A stretch of DNA of 64,000 bases from Flavobacterium subsaxonicum WB 4.1-42 = DSM 21790 (GTDB lineage Bacteria > Bacteroidota > Bacteroidia > Flavobacteriales > Flavobacteriaceae). The stretch spans positions 62,001 to 126,000 of the forward strand of contig NZ_AUGP01000017.1 in NCBI RefSeq assembly GCF_000422725.1, read 5' to 3'. The position numbers and the translations under genes are program-made. Positions within the stretch are counted from its first letter, which is position 1. Each line of letters opens with the position of its first letter. The notes under the pieces are model-generated. The model was not told the origin of the DNA. It saw nothing but the letters and a program-made list of their open reading frames with translations, and searched no databases. This document shows positions 48,987-57,151 of this stretch, in pieces.

Positions 48987-51020
48987 ATGAACAAATTATA
49001 CCTGTTTTTTGCCCTGCTTACCTTTGGTATTGGCAAAGCACAATGCACCGGAGCAGAACCCGGACCCAACCCCGGCGACACCGGATGCGTAACTTTTACT
49101 TATGATGGCGTAGCTGTAGAATATACTACCGTGCGTGCCGCCGATGGCAACATCTGGATGCAGCAAAACCTGGGCAGCAGCCACATAGGTGTATTATCTA
49201 CAGATGATGGTGCTTACGGCGACCTTTTCCAGTGGGGCCGTTGGGCCGATGGCCACCAAAAACGTACCTCTGTAGCATCTGCTACAGCACCAACTCCTAA
49301 TAATCCATTGGGTTTAGGTACCGGCATAGATGACTTTTACATTGGCGATGCCGAGTGGTGGAGCCTTGCCGAAGCTACCGATAAGTGGGAGGCGCCAACC
49401 GTTGCCGCCGTTACCGATACTAATGGCTGCGACCCTTGCCGCCTGATTGGCCTTGGATGGAGACTACCCACCGAAGCCGAATGGGAAGCCATTGTAGCTG
49501 CCGAAAACATAACCAGCATACAGGCCGCTTTTGATAGCAACCTTAAACTTACCATTGCCGGCAACAGGTCGGGCTTTAGCGGCAATTTAAGCAGCGTGGG
49601 TGCCCGTGGCTACTACTGGAGCAGCACTGTTAGCGATAACGACCCCAGCTATTCTAAATACTTTTACTTTACTCCCCTTACTATAAATACAGGTGCAGGT
49701 GCGGGCAGAGACCAGGGCTCATCGGTACGTTGTATTAAAATGCCACAGGCACAGCCTACAGGGTTATTAATAACTCCTGCAAACAATGCACCTGCTACTA
49801 TTACAGTTCCGGCAGGCACGCTACAACTAACCGCAGCTGTTACCCCGGCTACGGCCAACCAAAACGTAACATGGTCAATCACCACAGGCAGCACGTTTGC
49901 TACCATCAGCGAAAGCGGACTCGTTACTGCTTCTGCCAACGGTACGGTAACCGTACAGGCGGTAAGTGTAGAAGATGCTACTGTTTTAGATACGATTGAC
50001 GTGGTTATAACCGGACAGATAATTCCTGCCGAAGGCCTTGTAATTTCTACTTTAAACAATGTGCCTGCTGCTATCAGCCTTTTTAACGGTACACTGCAAT
50101 TAGTGGCTACTGTTTTACCTGCCGAAGCTAACCAGAACGTTACATGGTCAATTATTACTGGCGGCACGTTTGCAACCATCAGCGAAAGCGGATTAGTGTC
50201 AGCCACAGCCAACGGCACTGTAACAGTACAGGCCGTAAGCGTACAAGATGCTACGGTTTTAGATACTATAGATATTGTAATTACCAATCAGAATGTGGCT
50301 TCGGCGGCACCGTATTGCGATGCTGTTGTAGATTTTGATGTAGAGCCTATATCGTTAGTACAGTTTGCGGGTATCGACAACGCGACATCGGCTGTAGTTA
50401 ACGCTACTCCGCCTTACGAAAGTTTTATTAACCTTACGGGTAATGTGCAGCAAGGCCAAACCTATACGCTTACCGTTAAAGGTAACACGGTTGGATTGTT
50501 TGAGCACGACATAAGGGTGTTTATTGACTGGAACCAAAATGAGGTTTTTGATATGGATACCGAGTATTATGCTACGTCTATACAAAATACAACGGGCAAT
50601 GATGCTGTAACCGCAACTTTAGATATTACTGTTCCGGCAACCGCCACTTTAGGCACAACCCGTATGAGGATTACCAAAGACCAATGGAATGTATATGAGC
50701 CCGGCGATTTTGATGCCTGTACCAACGCTTATTACGGCCAGGTAGAAGATTATTCGCTACAAATTGCCGGCCCAACTGCGGGCGCAAATGGCGTTACTGC
50801 AACAGCCTTTACCATATACCCTAACCCGGTTAACAATATACTGACTATAGATGCTGCTGTTGCAGTTAAACAGGTAACGGTTTACACTACCGATGGCCGC
50901 ACGGTTACTACAGCCAATGCCGCACAGGTAAACTTTAGCAACCTGGCAGCAGGCCTGTATCTTATAAAAATTGACTTTGAAAACGGTTCGGAAGCCTTAC
51001 ACAAAGTCATTAAAAATTAG
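48987..51020 (+). CDS. T9SS-exported FISUMP/Ig-like/GEVED adhesin-like protein
   Basis: The 677-residue protein has a signal peptide. A FISUMP-like domain follows (WMQQNLGSSH, FQWGRWADGHQ, LIGLGWRLPTEAEWE, YYWSSTVSDNDPSYSK). Next come two Big_2-type immunoglobulin-like repeats (~270-345 and ~350-435) that are almost identical (NQNVTWSI...TFATISESGLV). A GEVED domain follows (HDIRVFIDWNQNEVFDMDTE, ARGQVEDY-type ending YYGQVEDYSLQI). A type A T9SS tail closes it (TIYPNPVNNILTIDAAVAVK, then LAAGLYLIKIDFENG). It is probably surface-exposed and used in binding. Confidence 0.87.
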   Translation: MNKLYLFFALLTFGIGKAQCTGAEPGPNPGDTGCVTFTYDGVAVEYTTVRAADGNIWMQQNLGSSHIGVLSTDDGAYGDLFQWGRWADGHQKRTSVASATAPTPNNPLGLGTGIDDFYIGDAEWWSLAEATDKWEAPTVAAVTDTNGCDPCRLIGLGWRLPTEAEWEAIVAAENITSIQAAFDSNLKLTIAGNRSGFSGNLSSVGARGYYWSSTVSDNDPSYSKYFYFTPLTINTGAGAGRDQGSSVRCIKMPQAQPTGLLITPANNAPATITVPAGTLQLTAAVTPATANQNVTWSITTGSTFATISESGLVTASANGTVTVQAVSVEDATVLDTIDVVITGQIIPAEGLVISTLNNVPAAISLFNGTLQLVATVLPAEANQNVTWSIITGGTFATISESGLVSATANGTVTVQAVSVQDATVLDTIDIVITNQNVASAAPYCDAVVDFDVEPISLVQFAGIDNATSAVVNATPPYESFINLTGNVQQGQTYTLTVKGNTVGLFEHDIRVFIDWNQNEVFDMDTEYYATSIQNTTGNDAVTATLDITVPATATLGTTRMRITKDQWNVYEPGDFDACTNAYYGQVEDYSLQIAGPTAGANGVTATAFTIYPNPVNNILTIDAAVAVKQVTVYTTDGRTVTTANAAQVNFSNLAAGLYLIKIDFENGSEALHKVIKN

Positions 51021-51055
51021 CTTTATATGAGTTAGTTAAGTGTTTAGTTTTTAGG

Positions 51056-51083
51056 AAAGCCACGCAATCGCGTGGCTTTTTTA
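51056..51083 (+). terminator. Terminator after the T9SS adhesin-like gene
   Basis: AAGCCACGC/GCGTGGCTT stem with an AATC loop and T6. Confidence 0.75.
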
Positions 51084-51192
51084 TTACCGTTTTTTATAAG
51101 TCTGTTAAGAATACTTTACCATATAATTATAAGAACCTTAGGCATATAACGAGTAATTTTAAAATATACATAAACACTAAAATTAACTAATC

Positions 51193-51990
51193 ATGGATAA
51201 CACAATAATTGCAACAGGAAACCACAAACGAAATTTTTCTAAGTATGATGCATCGGGCACAGATCCAAACCGTTATGCTTCGGTATCTAACACCAAAGAG
51301 GCCGACTCTTATTTACATAAAGGCAAAAAAAGTATTATTCCCGGGCTTAGGGTTAATGTAGGCACTACAGAGCGTTTGCTTATGATAGCCGCCGGATCGT
51401 ACCTGTTATACAGGGCACTTAAAAAGAAAGACAGTAAAAAGGTGGCCGAAGGCATTACTGCCGGCACCATGCTTTTTAGGGGTATTAGCGGCTACTGCCC
51501 TGCTTATGCTGCCATAAACAGTACCGATAAGCTTAAAGGCAGTAACGTAACCGCAACAGCATCGCTACATATTAATAAGCCGGTGGAGGAAGTGTATGCC
51601 GCATGGCGCAGGCTGGAAGACCATCCTGAATTTATGATGCACCTGGACAGCGTTACACCTATAGACCAATACAAATCGGACTGGGTGGCTAAAGGCCCTG
51701 CCGGGATTGGCACCGTTAAATGGACTGCCGAAATATTAATGGATGTGCCTAACGAGTTGCTAAGCTGGCACTCAATGCCGGGTTCTACCATAGATAACTC
51801 GGGTAAGGTTAAATTTATTGATAACGGAAGTGCTACCGAGATTGAAGTAACCATATCGTACCATGCACCGCTTGGAAAACCCGGCGAAGTGGTAGCCAAA
51901 TGGTTTACCCCGGTATTTGAGAAAATGCTTGAAAAAGATATTCAGAATTTTAAAGAATATATTGAAACCGGCGTTTCGCCAAAAGCTTAA
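51193..51990 (+). CDS. SRPBCC-family protein with an N-terminal DUF2892-like membrane region
   Basis: The 265-residue protein has a central membrane part (TERLLMIAAGSYLLYRALKKK, EGITAGTMLFRGISGYCPAY) resembling DUF2892/YgaP-type segments. A START/SRPBCC domain follows (HINKPVEEVYAAWRRLEDHP, GTVKWTAEILMDVPNELLSWHS, ATEIEVTISYHAPLG). It may bind lipids at the membrane. Its N-terminal 45 residues are hydrophilic and variable. Confidence 0.8.
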   Translation: MDNTIIATGNHKRNFSKYDASGTDPNRYASVSNTKEADSYLHKGKKSIIPGLRVNVGTTERLLMIAAGSYLLYRALKKKDSKKVAEGITAGTMLFRGISGYCPAYAAINSTDKLKGSNVTATASLHINKPVEEVYAAWRRLEDHPEFMMHLDSVTPIDQYKSDWVAKGPAGIGTVKWTAEILMDVPNELLSWHSMPGSTIDNSGKVKFIDNGSATEIEVTISYHAPLGKPGEVVAKWFTPVFEKMLEKDIQNFKEYIETGVSPKA

Positions 51991-52025
51991 AAACAAAAAT
52001 TAAATACAAGTACTAAAAAAGTAAG

Positions 52026-52057
52026 AGAGCCATTTGCATTTGCAGGTGGCTTTTTTT
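52026..52057 (+). terminator. Terminator after the SRPBCC gene
   Basis: GCCATTTGC and GCAGGTGGC pair (two G-U) over a short ATTT loop, followed by T8. Confidence 0.65.
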
Positions 52058-52071
52058 TGCGATGTAAATTA

Positions 52072-52527
52072 TCAGGAGAGTTTCAGTATAAACTCGTCTA
52101 AAAAAGCAACCTGCCGCTCGTTAATAAGCAGTTTGGCCTCATCATACATAAACCAGCCGGCTTTATCTACTTCGGCAAAAGCCTTTATTTTACCCGATTT
52201 TGGCGGCCACTCTATCTCAAAAGTATTGCAGGTAATAGTTGCAGCATCAAGGTTGCCCACCGCAGCCCAGCACAACACCTGTTTGCCCGCTTTTTGAGTA
52301 ATGGGCTGCAATTCTAAAAAAGGGGGTAACGGTTTATAACCCGTCTCCTCTTTAAATTCGCGCACAGCTGCATCAAGCGGCAGTTCGTCAGGCAGTAATT
52401 CGCCTTTAGGCACCGTCCACCAGCCTTCGTTCTTTTTTGCAAAAAACGGCCCGCCCGGATGCACTAAAAAGAACAGTAGTTTCCCCTCAACCTTTTTATA
52501 AAGCAATATGCCGGCACTTTGTTTCAT
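52072..52527 (-). CDS. NUDIX hydrolase
   Basis: The 151-residue protein has a complete Nudix box, G-x5-E-x7-REFKEETGY (GELLPDELPLDAAVREFKEE core), and WWTVPKG before it. It hydrolyses a nucleoside diphosphate linked to another moiety; the substrate is unknown. It starts 3 bp after the EcsC-like gene, so they are co-transcribed. Confidence 0.87.
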   Translation of the reverse strand: MKQSAGILLYKKVEGKLLFFLVHPGGPFFAKKNEGWWTVPKGELLPDELPLDAAVREFKEETGYKPLPPFLELQPITQKAGKQVLCWAAVGNLDAATITCNTFEIEWPPKSGKIKAFAEVDKAGWFMYDEAKLLINERQVAFLDEFILKLS

Positions 52528-52530
52528 GGG

Positions 52531-53181
52531 TTAGTCTTCTACAATATAATCTTTGTTAACGGCTGTAAAATAATCTACAGCAGCTTTGCCAAAACGCTCT
52601 ATGGTAAAGTAATTAAAGGTACCGCCCACAACGGCCCCAATACCAAACGGTATAAGCCTGCCCAGGGCAGCCCCGCCCCTTTTAGAACCGTATTTGGTTA
52701 CCAGCTTGCGGCCAATTTTCTGGTTCATGCGGTTCTTTATACGATCTGTTATATGCTGGTCAAAATGGCCTATAGAAATTTTATCTCCTTTAGAAAGGGC
52801 TGCCTTTTCGGCAACAATTACGCCCGCCCAAATGCCGAGGATAACAGTAAACTCGTCTTCAAAATCGGCCTCTATATCCTTATCATATAACAGGCCAATA
52901 CCAAAGGCAAGCGATGCCATCCAGCGCAGCATGAGTAGTATATCGGCCGATGTAGCACCAACCTCAACCGCAATTTGTGCGGTAGTGCCCAACCCGGGAA
53001 TAACGCCCGGCAGTGCTGTTACTACCCCAACGCCTGTATATTTATTTCGGGTACGTTTTAAATACAGTGCAGCCAACGCATGGTGCGACAGTGCCGGATT
53101 AGCATACCTAAGCACATGGATATCTTTACGGATATCGTTAAAAGTAGGCATCACCTGTTTTATAACCTTATGCAAATCCAT
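52531..53181 (-). CDS. EcsC-like membrane-associated protein
   Basis: The 216-residue protein has hydrophobic stretches GVGVVTALPGVIPGLGTTAQI and LGIWAGVIVAEKAAL, and a C-terminal GRLIPFGIGAVVGGTFNYFT typical of the EcsC family. Members are linked to protein secretion or membrane processes, without a clear mechanism. It precedes the NUDIX gene by 3 bp. Confidence 0.68.
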   Translation of the reverse strand: MDLHKVIKQVMPTFNDIRKDIHVLRYANPALSHHALAALYLKRTRNKYTGVGVVTALPGVIPGLGTTAQIAVEVGATSADILLMLRWMASLAFGIGLLYDKDIEADFEDEFTVILGIWAGVIVAEKAALSKGDKISIGHFDQHITDRIKNRMNQKIGRKLVTKYGSKRGGAALGRLIPFGIGAVVGGTFNYFTIERFGKAAVDYFTAVNKDYIVED

Positions 53182-53256
53182 AGTAATTATTTTACATAAA
53201 GATAAACAAATAGCATGCCCATACCCGTTAAATAAAGGCCAAACTGTGTAAGGCGG

Positions 53257-53508
53257 TTATTTATCAAAGTTTATATTGTCGGAGTATTTGTTAAGGTATT
53301 TTTCCAACAACTTGCCCTGCTTAAAGCTAAGCTTCCAGATAATTTTATTGGTAAGGGTATGGCACCACAGCTCTACAAAAAAATTATCTATGGCATAGAG
53401 TAATTTTTTTACGGCACCGTCTATACAGGCATCTATAAGCACGCCCTGATCCCACAAAATGCGGTATTGCTCTTCTTCATTTAGACTTTTATAATCTGCT
53501 AACTTCAT
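53257..53508 (-). CDS. Small hypothetical protein
   Basis: The 83-residue protein is soluble, with aromatic and charged residues (YKSLNEEEQYRILWDQGVLI, FVELWCHTLTNKIIWKLSFK). I recognise the style of a conserved flavobacterial hypothetical but no family. It lies 75 bp before the EcsC-like gene. Confidence 0.65.
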   Translation of the reverse strand: MKLADYKSLNEEEQYRILWDQGVLIDACIDGAVKKLLYAIDNFFVELWCHTLTNKIIWKLSFKQGKLLEKYLNKYSDNINFDK

Positions 53509-53654
53509 TACACAAAACTACAAAATATACATTACTTTTTTAAGTAACGCGGGCAGTGCTAAATTATTATAATGTAAATATTTAACGAATTATTACAAAC
53601 CTGTTAGCAAAAATTAACACTGAAAATCAAGAAATTAGCAGAAAATAAAATGCT

Positions 53655-53897
53655 ATGAAAATCTTTTTATTACTACCCAACCTTATACTTTTTACGATAT
53701 CTTATTTTAACCTAAGCGAACCCGTAGCACAGGGCCAGCAGCAAAACATTGTAGTAACCCTACTACACGTTTTTGTAATGCTTATTTGCGTGGCATTTAC
53801 AACATTAATAGTAAGATCTATGTTTACGGTTAAAAATGTAGAATTAGAAGAAGAAAGACAAAATAATACAGCGCAACAGCAGCAGGTTACAGCTTAA
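53655..53897 (+). CDS. Small two-helix membrane protein
   Basis: The 80-residue protein has a hydrophobic N-terminus (FLLLPNLILFTISYFNL) and a second segment (VVTLLHVFVMLICVAFTTLIV), with a glutamine-rich tail (NNTAQQQQVTA). Function unknown. Confidence 0.6.
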   Translation: MKIFLLLPNLILFTISYFNLSEPVAQGQQQNIVVTLLHVFVMLICVAFTTLIVRSMFTVKNVELEEERQNNTAQQQQVTA

Positions 53898-53915
53898 GTA
53901 AGCAACATAACAACA

Positions 53916-53965
53916 CACGCACAGATCCGTTTGAGGCAAAAATCACCTTAAACGGATCTGTGTGT
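53916..53965 (+). terminator. Terminator after the small membrane gene
   Basis: CACAGATCCGTTT and AAACGGATCTGTG form a long stem with inner GAGG/CCTT pairing. The T-run is weak (TGTGTTT). Confidence 0.5.
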
Positions 53966-54007
53966 TTATATACCAGGCCATTGTAAACACCAGGGATATA
54001 CAAACAA

Positions 54008-54034
54008 AAAAGTCACGCTAAATAGCATGACTTT
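54008..54034 (-). terminator. Terminator of the acidic signal/anchor protein gene
   Basis: AAAGTCA-C-GCT and AGC-A-TGACTTT form a stem with one mismatch, with T6 following on the minus strand. Confidence 0.7.
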
Positions 54035-54060
54035 CTGTATCATTTAAAAAAAACTATAAA

Positions 54061-54303
54061 TTATATAGCTTTTTGTTCTTTGTTTTTCTTGTAATAATGA
54101 AATGCAAAAGCAATACCAACTACTGCAAGCCAAATTAGCCTTGAGTTTATTGGGAAACCCGCTGTATCATCAGAGTCGTCGTTTTCAACAACACCATCAT
54201 CTCCAACACCGTCACCGTTGTCATCACCAGGCTGAGCAAACATAACAAAATCGCCAACCAACAGGAAAGCAACCATATACCATTTTAGAAAGTTTGTCTT
54301 CAT
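54061..54303 (-). CDS. Small signal-peptide/C-terminal-anchor protein
   Basis: The 80-residue protein has a signal peptide (MVAFLLVGDFVMFAQ), an acidic calcium-loop-like linker (PGDDNGDGVGDDG), a conserved PINSRLIWLA start of a C-terminal membrane helix (LIWLAVVGIAFAFHYY), and a basic end (KKNKEQKA). It resembles a common flavobacterial small-protein family with a sorting-like tail. Function unknown. Confidence 0.7.
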   Translation of the reverse strand: MKTNFLKWYMVAFLLVGDFVMFAQPGDDNGDGVGDDGVVENDDSDDTAGFPINSRLIWLAVVGIAFAFHYYKKNKEQKAI

Positions 54304-54441
54304 AATTTTGGGGGTTTAAATTATGTTGCAAATATAGAAGTTAATTTTGAAAAAAAAAATATTATAGAATTTTTTAATAATTAATTAAGACTTTGCACAA
54401 TATCTTTAAACTATTGTTACCCAACGGCTAAATATGGCTTA

Positions 54442-54480
54442 AAAACAACAAAGGAAGCAAAAATTGCTTCCTTTGTTTTG
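54442..54480. terminator. Terminator after tRNA-Met
   Basis: AAAACAAcAAAGGAAGCAA and TTGCTTCCTTTGTTTT form a long stem with an AAA loop; on the minus strand it follows the tRNA gene. Confidence 0.75.
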
Positions 54481-54554
54481 TAGCGAAGACGGGAGTTGAA
54501 CCCGTGACCTCAGGGTTATGAATCCTGCGCTCTAACCGACTGAGCTACCTCGCC
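54481..54554 (-). tRNA. tRNA-Met(CAT), elongator
   Basis: 74 nt: acceptor GGCGAGG/CTTCGCT (G-U at 1-72 and one more G-U), D arm GCTC/GAGC, anticodon loop TTCATAA with CAT at 54518-54520, and T arm ACGGG-TTCAACT-CCCGT. The anticodon stem has an A31-C39 mismatch. The G1-U72 end and this body fit an elongator, not an initiator. CCA is not encoded. Confidence 0.93.
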
Positions 54555-54588
54555 ATTTATTCGGTTATTGCATCCTTGAATGCGGGTG

Positions 54589-54618
54589 CAAATATATAAA
54601 TTATTTTAAAGCTTCCAA
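54589..54618 (-). promoter_or_regulatory. tRNA-Met promoter
   Basis: On the minus strand TTG (54618-54616), 19 nt, TATATTTG (54596-54589). The next CACCCGCATT is identical to the tRNA-Lys promoter. Confidence 0.8.
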
Positions 54619-54702
54619 ATAAAATTTCACGAAAAAAATTATTTTTGGAAATACTTTTTTTTGAATGTTTATTATTATATATTTCCGAAAATTTTTACAC
54701 CA

Positions 54703-55095
54703 ATGGACGAGAAAATTAAATATGAACTGGAATTTCCGATAACTTCATCGCCCCAGCTTTTATATCAATATATATCAACACCTTCAGGTTTATCTGAATG
54801 GTTTGCTGATAATGTGAATTCGAGAGGCGAGTTCTTTACTTTTATATGGAATGATACCGAGGAAAAAGCCCGCCTATCTTCTAAAAAAAGTGGGGAGAAA
54901 GTTAAATTCAGATGGATTGATGAGGAAAATAACGACAGTGATTATTATTTTGAGCTTCGTATTCTTGTAGACGAGATTACTAAAGACGTTTCGTTAATGG
55001 TGGTAGATTTTGCCGAAGACGATGATATGGCCGAATCTAAGCAGCTTTGGGAAAACCAGGTGTCTGACCTTAAGCACGTATTAGGCTCTGTTTAG
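54703..55095 (+). CDS. START-like domain protein
   Basis: The protein is 130 residues from the ATG at 54703; the upstream extension to 54661 uses a TTG and adds residues unlike the family. It reads MDEKIKYELEFPITSSPQLL, then GLSEWFADNVNSRGEFFTFIW, LMVVDFAEDDDM. This is the small START/AHSA1-like family conserved in flavobacteria. Ligand unknown. Confidence 0.82.
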   Translation: MDEKIKYELEFPITSSPQLLYQYISTPSGLSEWFADNVNSRGEFFTFIWNDTEEKARLSSKKSGEKVKFRWIDEENNDSDYYFELRILVDEITKDVSLMVVDFAEDDDMAESKQLWENQVSDLKHVLGSV

Positions 55096-55114
55096 GAATT
55101 TAGTTTTATTACCT

Positions 55115-55122
55115 TATATTTG
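55115..55122 (+). promoter_or_regulatory. Candidate promoter box of the aminotransferase gene inside a terminator
   Basis: TATATTTG fits TAnnTTTG and ends at the first base of the hairpin that terminates the previous gene. The start site would fall in the hairpin, and the ATG at 55147 follows the T run. Confidence 0.5.
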
Positions 55123-55146
55123 CCCTGAATTTTCAGGGCTTTTTTT
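55122..55146 (+). terminator. Terminator after the START-like gene
   Basis: GCCCTGAA/TTCAGGGC stem followed by T7, ending right before the ATG at 55147. Confidence 0.75.
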
Positions 55147-55986
55147 ATGATTAATTACAACGGCACCCTGGTTGCCGAAACCTCTATAGCGTTACACCAA
55201 AACAGGGCTTTTTTATACGGCGATTCTATTTTTGAAACGCTTAGGGTACTCGATAAAAAAATTCTTTTTTTAGAAGACCACTATTTCAGGCTCATGGCGT
55301 CGTTACGTATTGTGCGCATGGAAATTCCTATGGAATTTACAATGGAGTATATGGAAGAACAGGTTATACTGTTAATCAACACCCTGGAGCCTGCCGCTGC
55401 CTACAGGCCCCGTATTTCTTTTTTCAGGAAACCGGGCGGCAAATACCTGCCTACAGATAATAACTGTGAATTTATAATTACCGCAGAGCCATTAGATAAT
55501 GCTTTATACAGCATTAACGAAGCCGTATATGAGGTTGAATTGTTTAAAGACTACTACGTTACCAAACAGCTTTTATCTACCCTTAAAAGTACTAATAAGA
55601 TGGTGCACATTACAGGCAGCATTTTTGCCGATGAGAACGGCTATAACAATTGCCTGCTTATTAACGATGATAAAAATGTGATAGAGGCGCTACAGGGCAA
55701 TTTATTTATGGTTACCGGCAATAAACTGGTTACCCCACCCCTTGCCGATGGCTGCCTTAACGGCGTTATGCGCAAACAGGTATTGGAGCTTGCCAAAAAA
55801 ATTGAAGGCCTTGAAGTTACAGAGGCATCTATTTCTCCGTTTGATTTGCAAAAGGCCGATGAGCTATTTATTACAAATGTAATAATAGGCATACAGCCCA
55901 TTACCAAATACAGGAAAAAGGAATTTGTAAACACCGTAGCTACAGACCTTGTAAAAAGGCTAAATGCTAAAGTACGGTTTAGTTAG
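55147..55986 (+). CDS. Class IV PLP aminotransferase/aminodeoxychorismate lyase-like enzyme
   Basis: The 279-residue protein has the fold-type IV signature NRAFLYGDSIFETLRV near the N-terminus, a lysine in LLSTLKSTNKM for PLP, and EALQGNLFMV and LNGVMRKQVLELA. It resembles PabC (4-amino-4-deoxychorismate lyase, folate synthesis) or D-amino-acid aminotransferase more than IlvE. No folate gene is nearby, so the substrate is uncertain. Confidence 0.8.
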   Translation: MINYNGTLVAETSIALHQNRAFLYGDSIFETLRVLDKKILFLEDHYFRLMASLRIVRMEIPMEFTMEYMEEQVILLINTLEPAAAYRPRISFFRKPGGKYLPTDNNCEFIITAEPLDNALYSINEAVYEVELFKDYYVTKQLLSTLKSTNKMVHITGSIFADENGYNNCLLINDDKNVIEALQGNLFMVTGNKLVTPPLADGCLNGVMRKQVLELAKKIEGLEVTEASISPFDLQKADELFITNVIIGIQPITKYRKKEFVNTVATDLVKRLNAKVRFS

Positions 55987-56000
55987 CGTAAAGGTTTATA

Positions 56001-56561
56001 TCAATTAAGTGCGGGGTTTTCTGGCGCGTTAGACCATATAAGGTACTCGCCGCCAAGTTCCATAATTTTTTCTTTCCAGAAGGATGCGCTCGATTTGCCT
56101 ATAATCTTGTTGCTATAACTATTTTCTGATATTATCCAGGAGTTTTCCTCCAGCTCGTCTTCCAGTTGATGGGCGTTCCAGCCGCTGTAGCCTAAAAAGA
56201 AACGTATGTTGCTCTTTTTAATCATACCCTGGTTAATAAGCTCTTTAGTAGACTCAAAATCGCCACCCCAGTAAATACCGTTAGATATTTCTATACTGCC
56301 GGGGATAAGCTCAGGAATGTTATGTATAAAATACAAATTATCCTGTTCTACAGGGCCGCCGTTGTAAATTTTAAAGCTGCCCGTAATTTCCGGAATAAGG
56401 TCGTTAATAGTATAGCCCAAAGGTTTATTCAGGATAAAACCAATTGAGCCCTCAGAATTATGATCGGCAAGGAGCACCACCGACCTGTTGAAAGAAAGAT
56501 CTCCGATTGTAGAGGGCTCTGCTATAAGCAGATGACCTTTTTGGGGTTTTATTGAAATCAT
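56001..56561 (-). CDS. YqgE/AlgH-family protein
   Basis: The protein is 186 residues from the ATG at 56561 (MISIKPQKGHLLIAEPS). The family motifs are SFNRSVVLLADHNSEGSIGFILN (in parts), YNGGPVEQDNLYFIH, and RFFLGYSGWNAHQLEDEL. The upstream start at 56618 adds an unlikely segment. The YqgE role is poorly known (AlgH affects alginate regulation in Pseudomonas). It lies 15 bp beyond the convergent aminotransferase gene. Confidence 0.87.
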   Translation of the reverse strand: MISIKPQKGHLLIAEPSTIGDLSFNRSVVLLADHNSEGSIGFILNKPLGYTINDLIPEITGSFKIYNGGPVEQDNLYFIHNIPELIPGSIEISNGIYWGGDFESTKELINQGMIKKSNIRFFLGYSGWNAHQLEDELEENSWIISENSYSNKIIGKSSASFWKEKIMELGGEYLIWSNAPENPALN

Positions 56562-56628
56562 CTTCTTGCAATTTGTAATAAATTTAGCCAAAAAATAGCG
56601 ACCACCAAAAATTTTCACAAAGTTTTAA

Positions 56629-56661
56629 AAAAAAAGCCCCTCTTTAAAAAGAAGGGCTTTT
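56629..56661 (-). terminator. Terminator of the HU gene
   Basis: AAAAGCCC/GGGCTTTT with inner TCTTT/AAAGA; on the minus strand a T run follows. Confidence 0.7.
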
Positions 56662-56683
56662 CATATTATTCCGCAACAATTAA

Positions 56684-56962
56684 TTATTTAGTGTTTACGT
56701 GACCGTCAAGCTCTGCTCCCGGTTTAAATTTCACTACATTTTTAGCCGCGATGCTGATTGATTTACCCGTTTGAGGATTTCTACCTTCTCTTGCAGCCCT
56801 GCTTGATACAGAAAATGAGCCAAAACCAACAAGTGAAACTCTGCCACCTTTGTTTAGCGCACCACTAACGTTCTCTACAAAAGACTCTAATGCCTTTTTA
56901 GCTGCACCTTTAGAAATTCCTGCATCGGCAGCCATTGCGTCGATTAATTCTGATTTGTTCAT
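56684..56962 (-). CDS. HU-family DNA-binding protein
   Basis: The 92-residue protein shows MNKSELIDAMAADAGISKGA, then VSLVGFGSFSVSSRAAREGRNPQTGKSISIAA and KFKPGAEL, the complete HU/IHF core with the DNA-bending beta-arm and conserved Arg-Asn-Pro. It compacts the nucleoid. It lies alone with its own promoter region. Confidence 0.93.
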   Translation of the reverse strand: MNKSELIDAMAADAGISKGAAKKALESFVENVSGALNKGGRVSLVGFGSFSVSSRAAREGRNPQTGKSISIAAKNVVKFKPGAELDGHVNTK

Positions 56963-57151
56963 AATAATTGTTATTAATTGTTTGGTTAAAATTATGTTTT
57001 TTCAATTCCTGTTCTACAAATTTAATAGGAATTACAAACTACGCAAGTAATTAATGCACAATTCATTTTAATTGTTGATAACTTTTTCCAAAATGTTAAT
57101 ATTGACGCTTGTTTTATCGGAATCTTGTAAAAAGCGAGTAAAATAAGGGCT

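Noticed and set aside
52034..52297. 87-residue open frame on the plus strand antisense to the NUDIX gene
   Set aside because: It overlaps a well-supported NUDIX box on the opposite strand.
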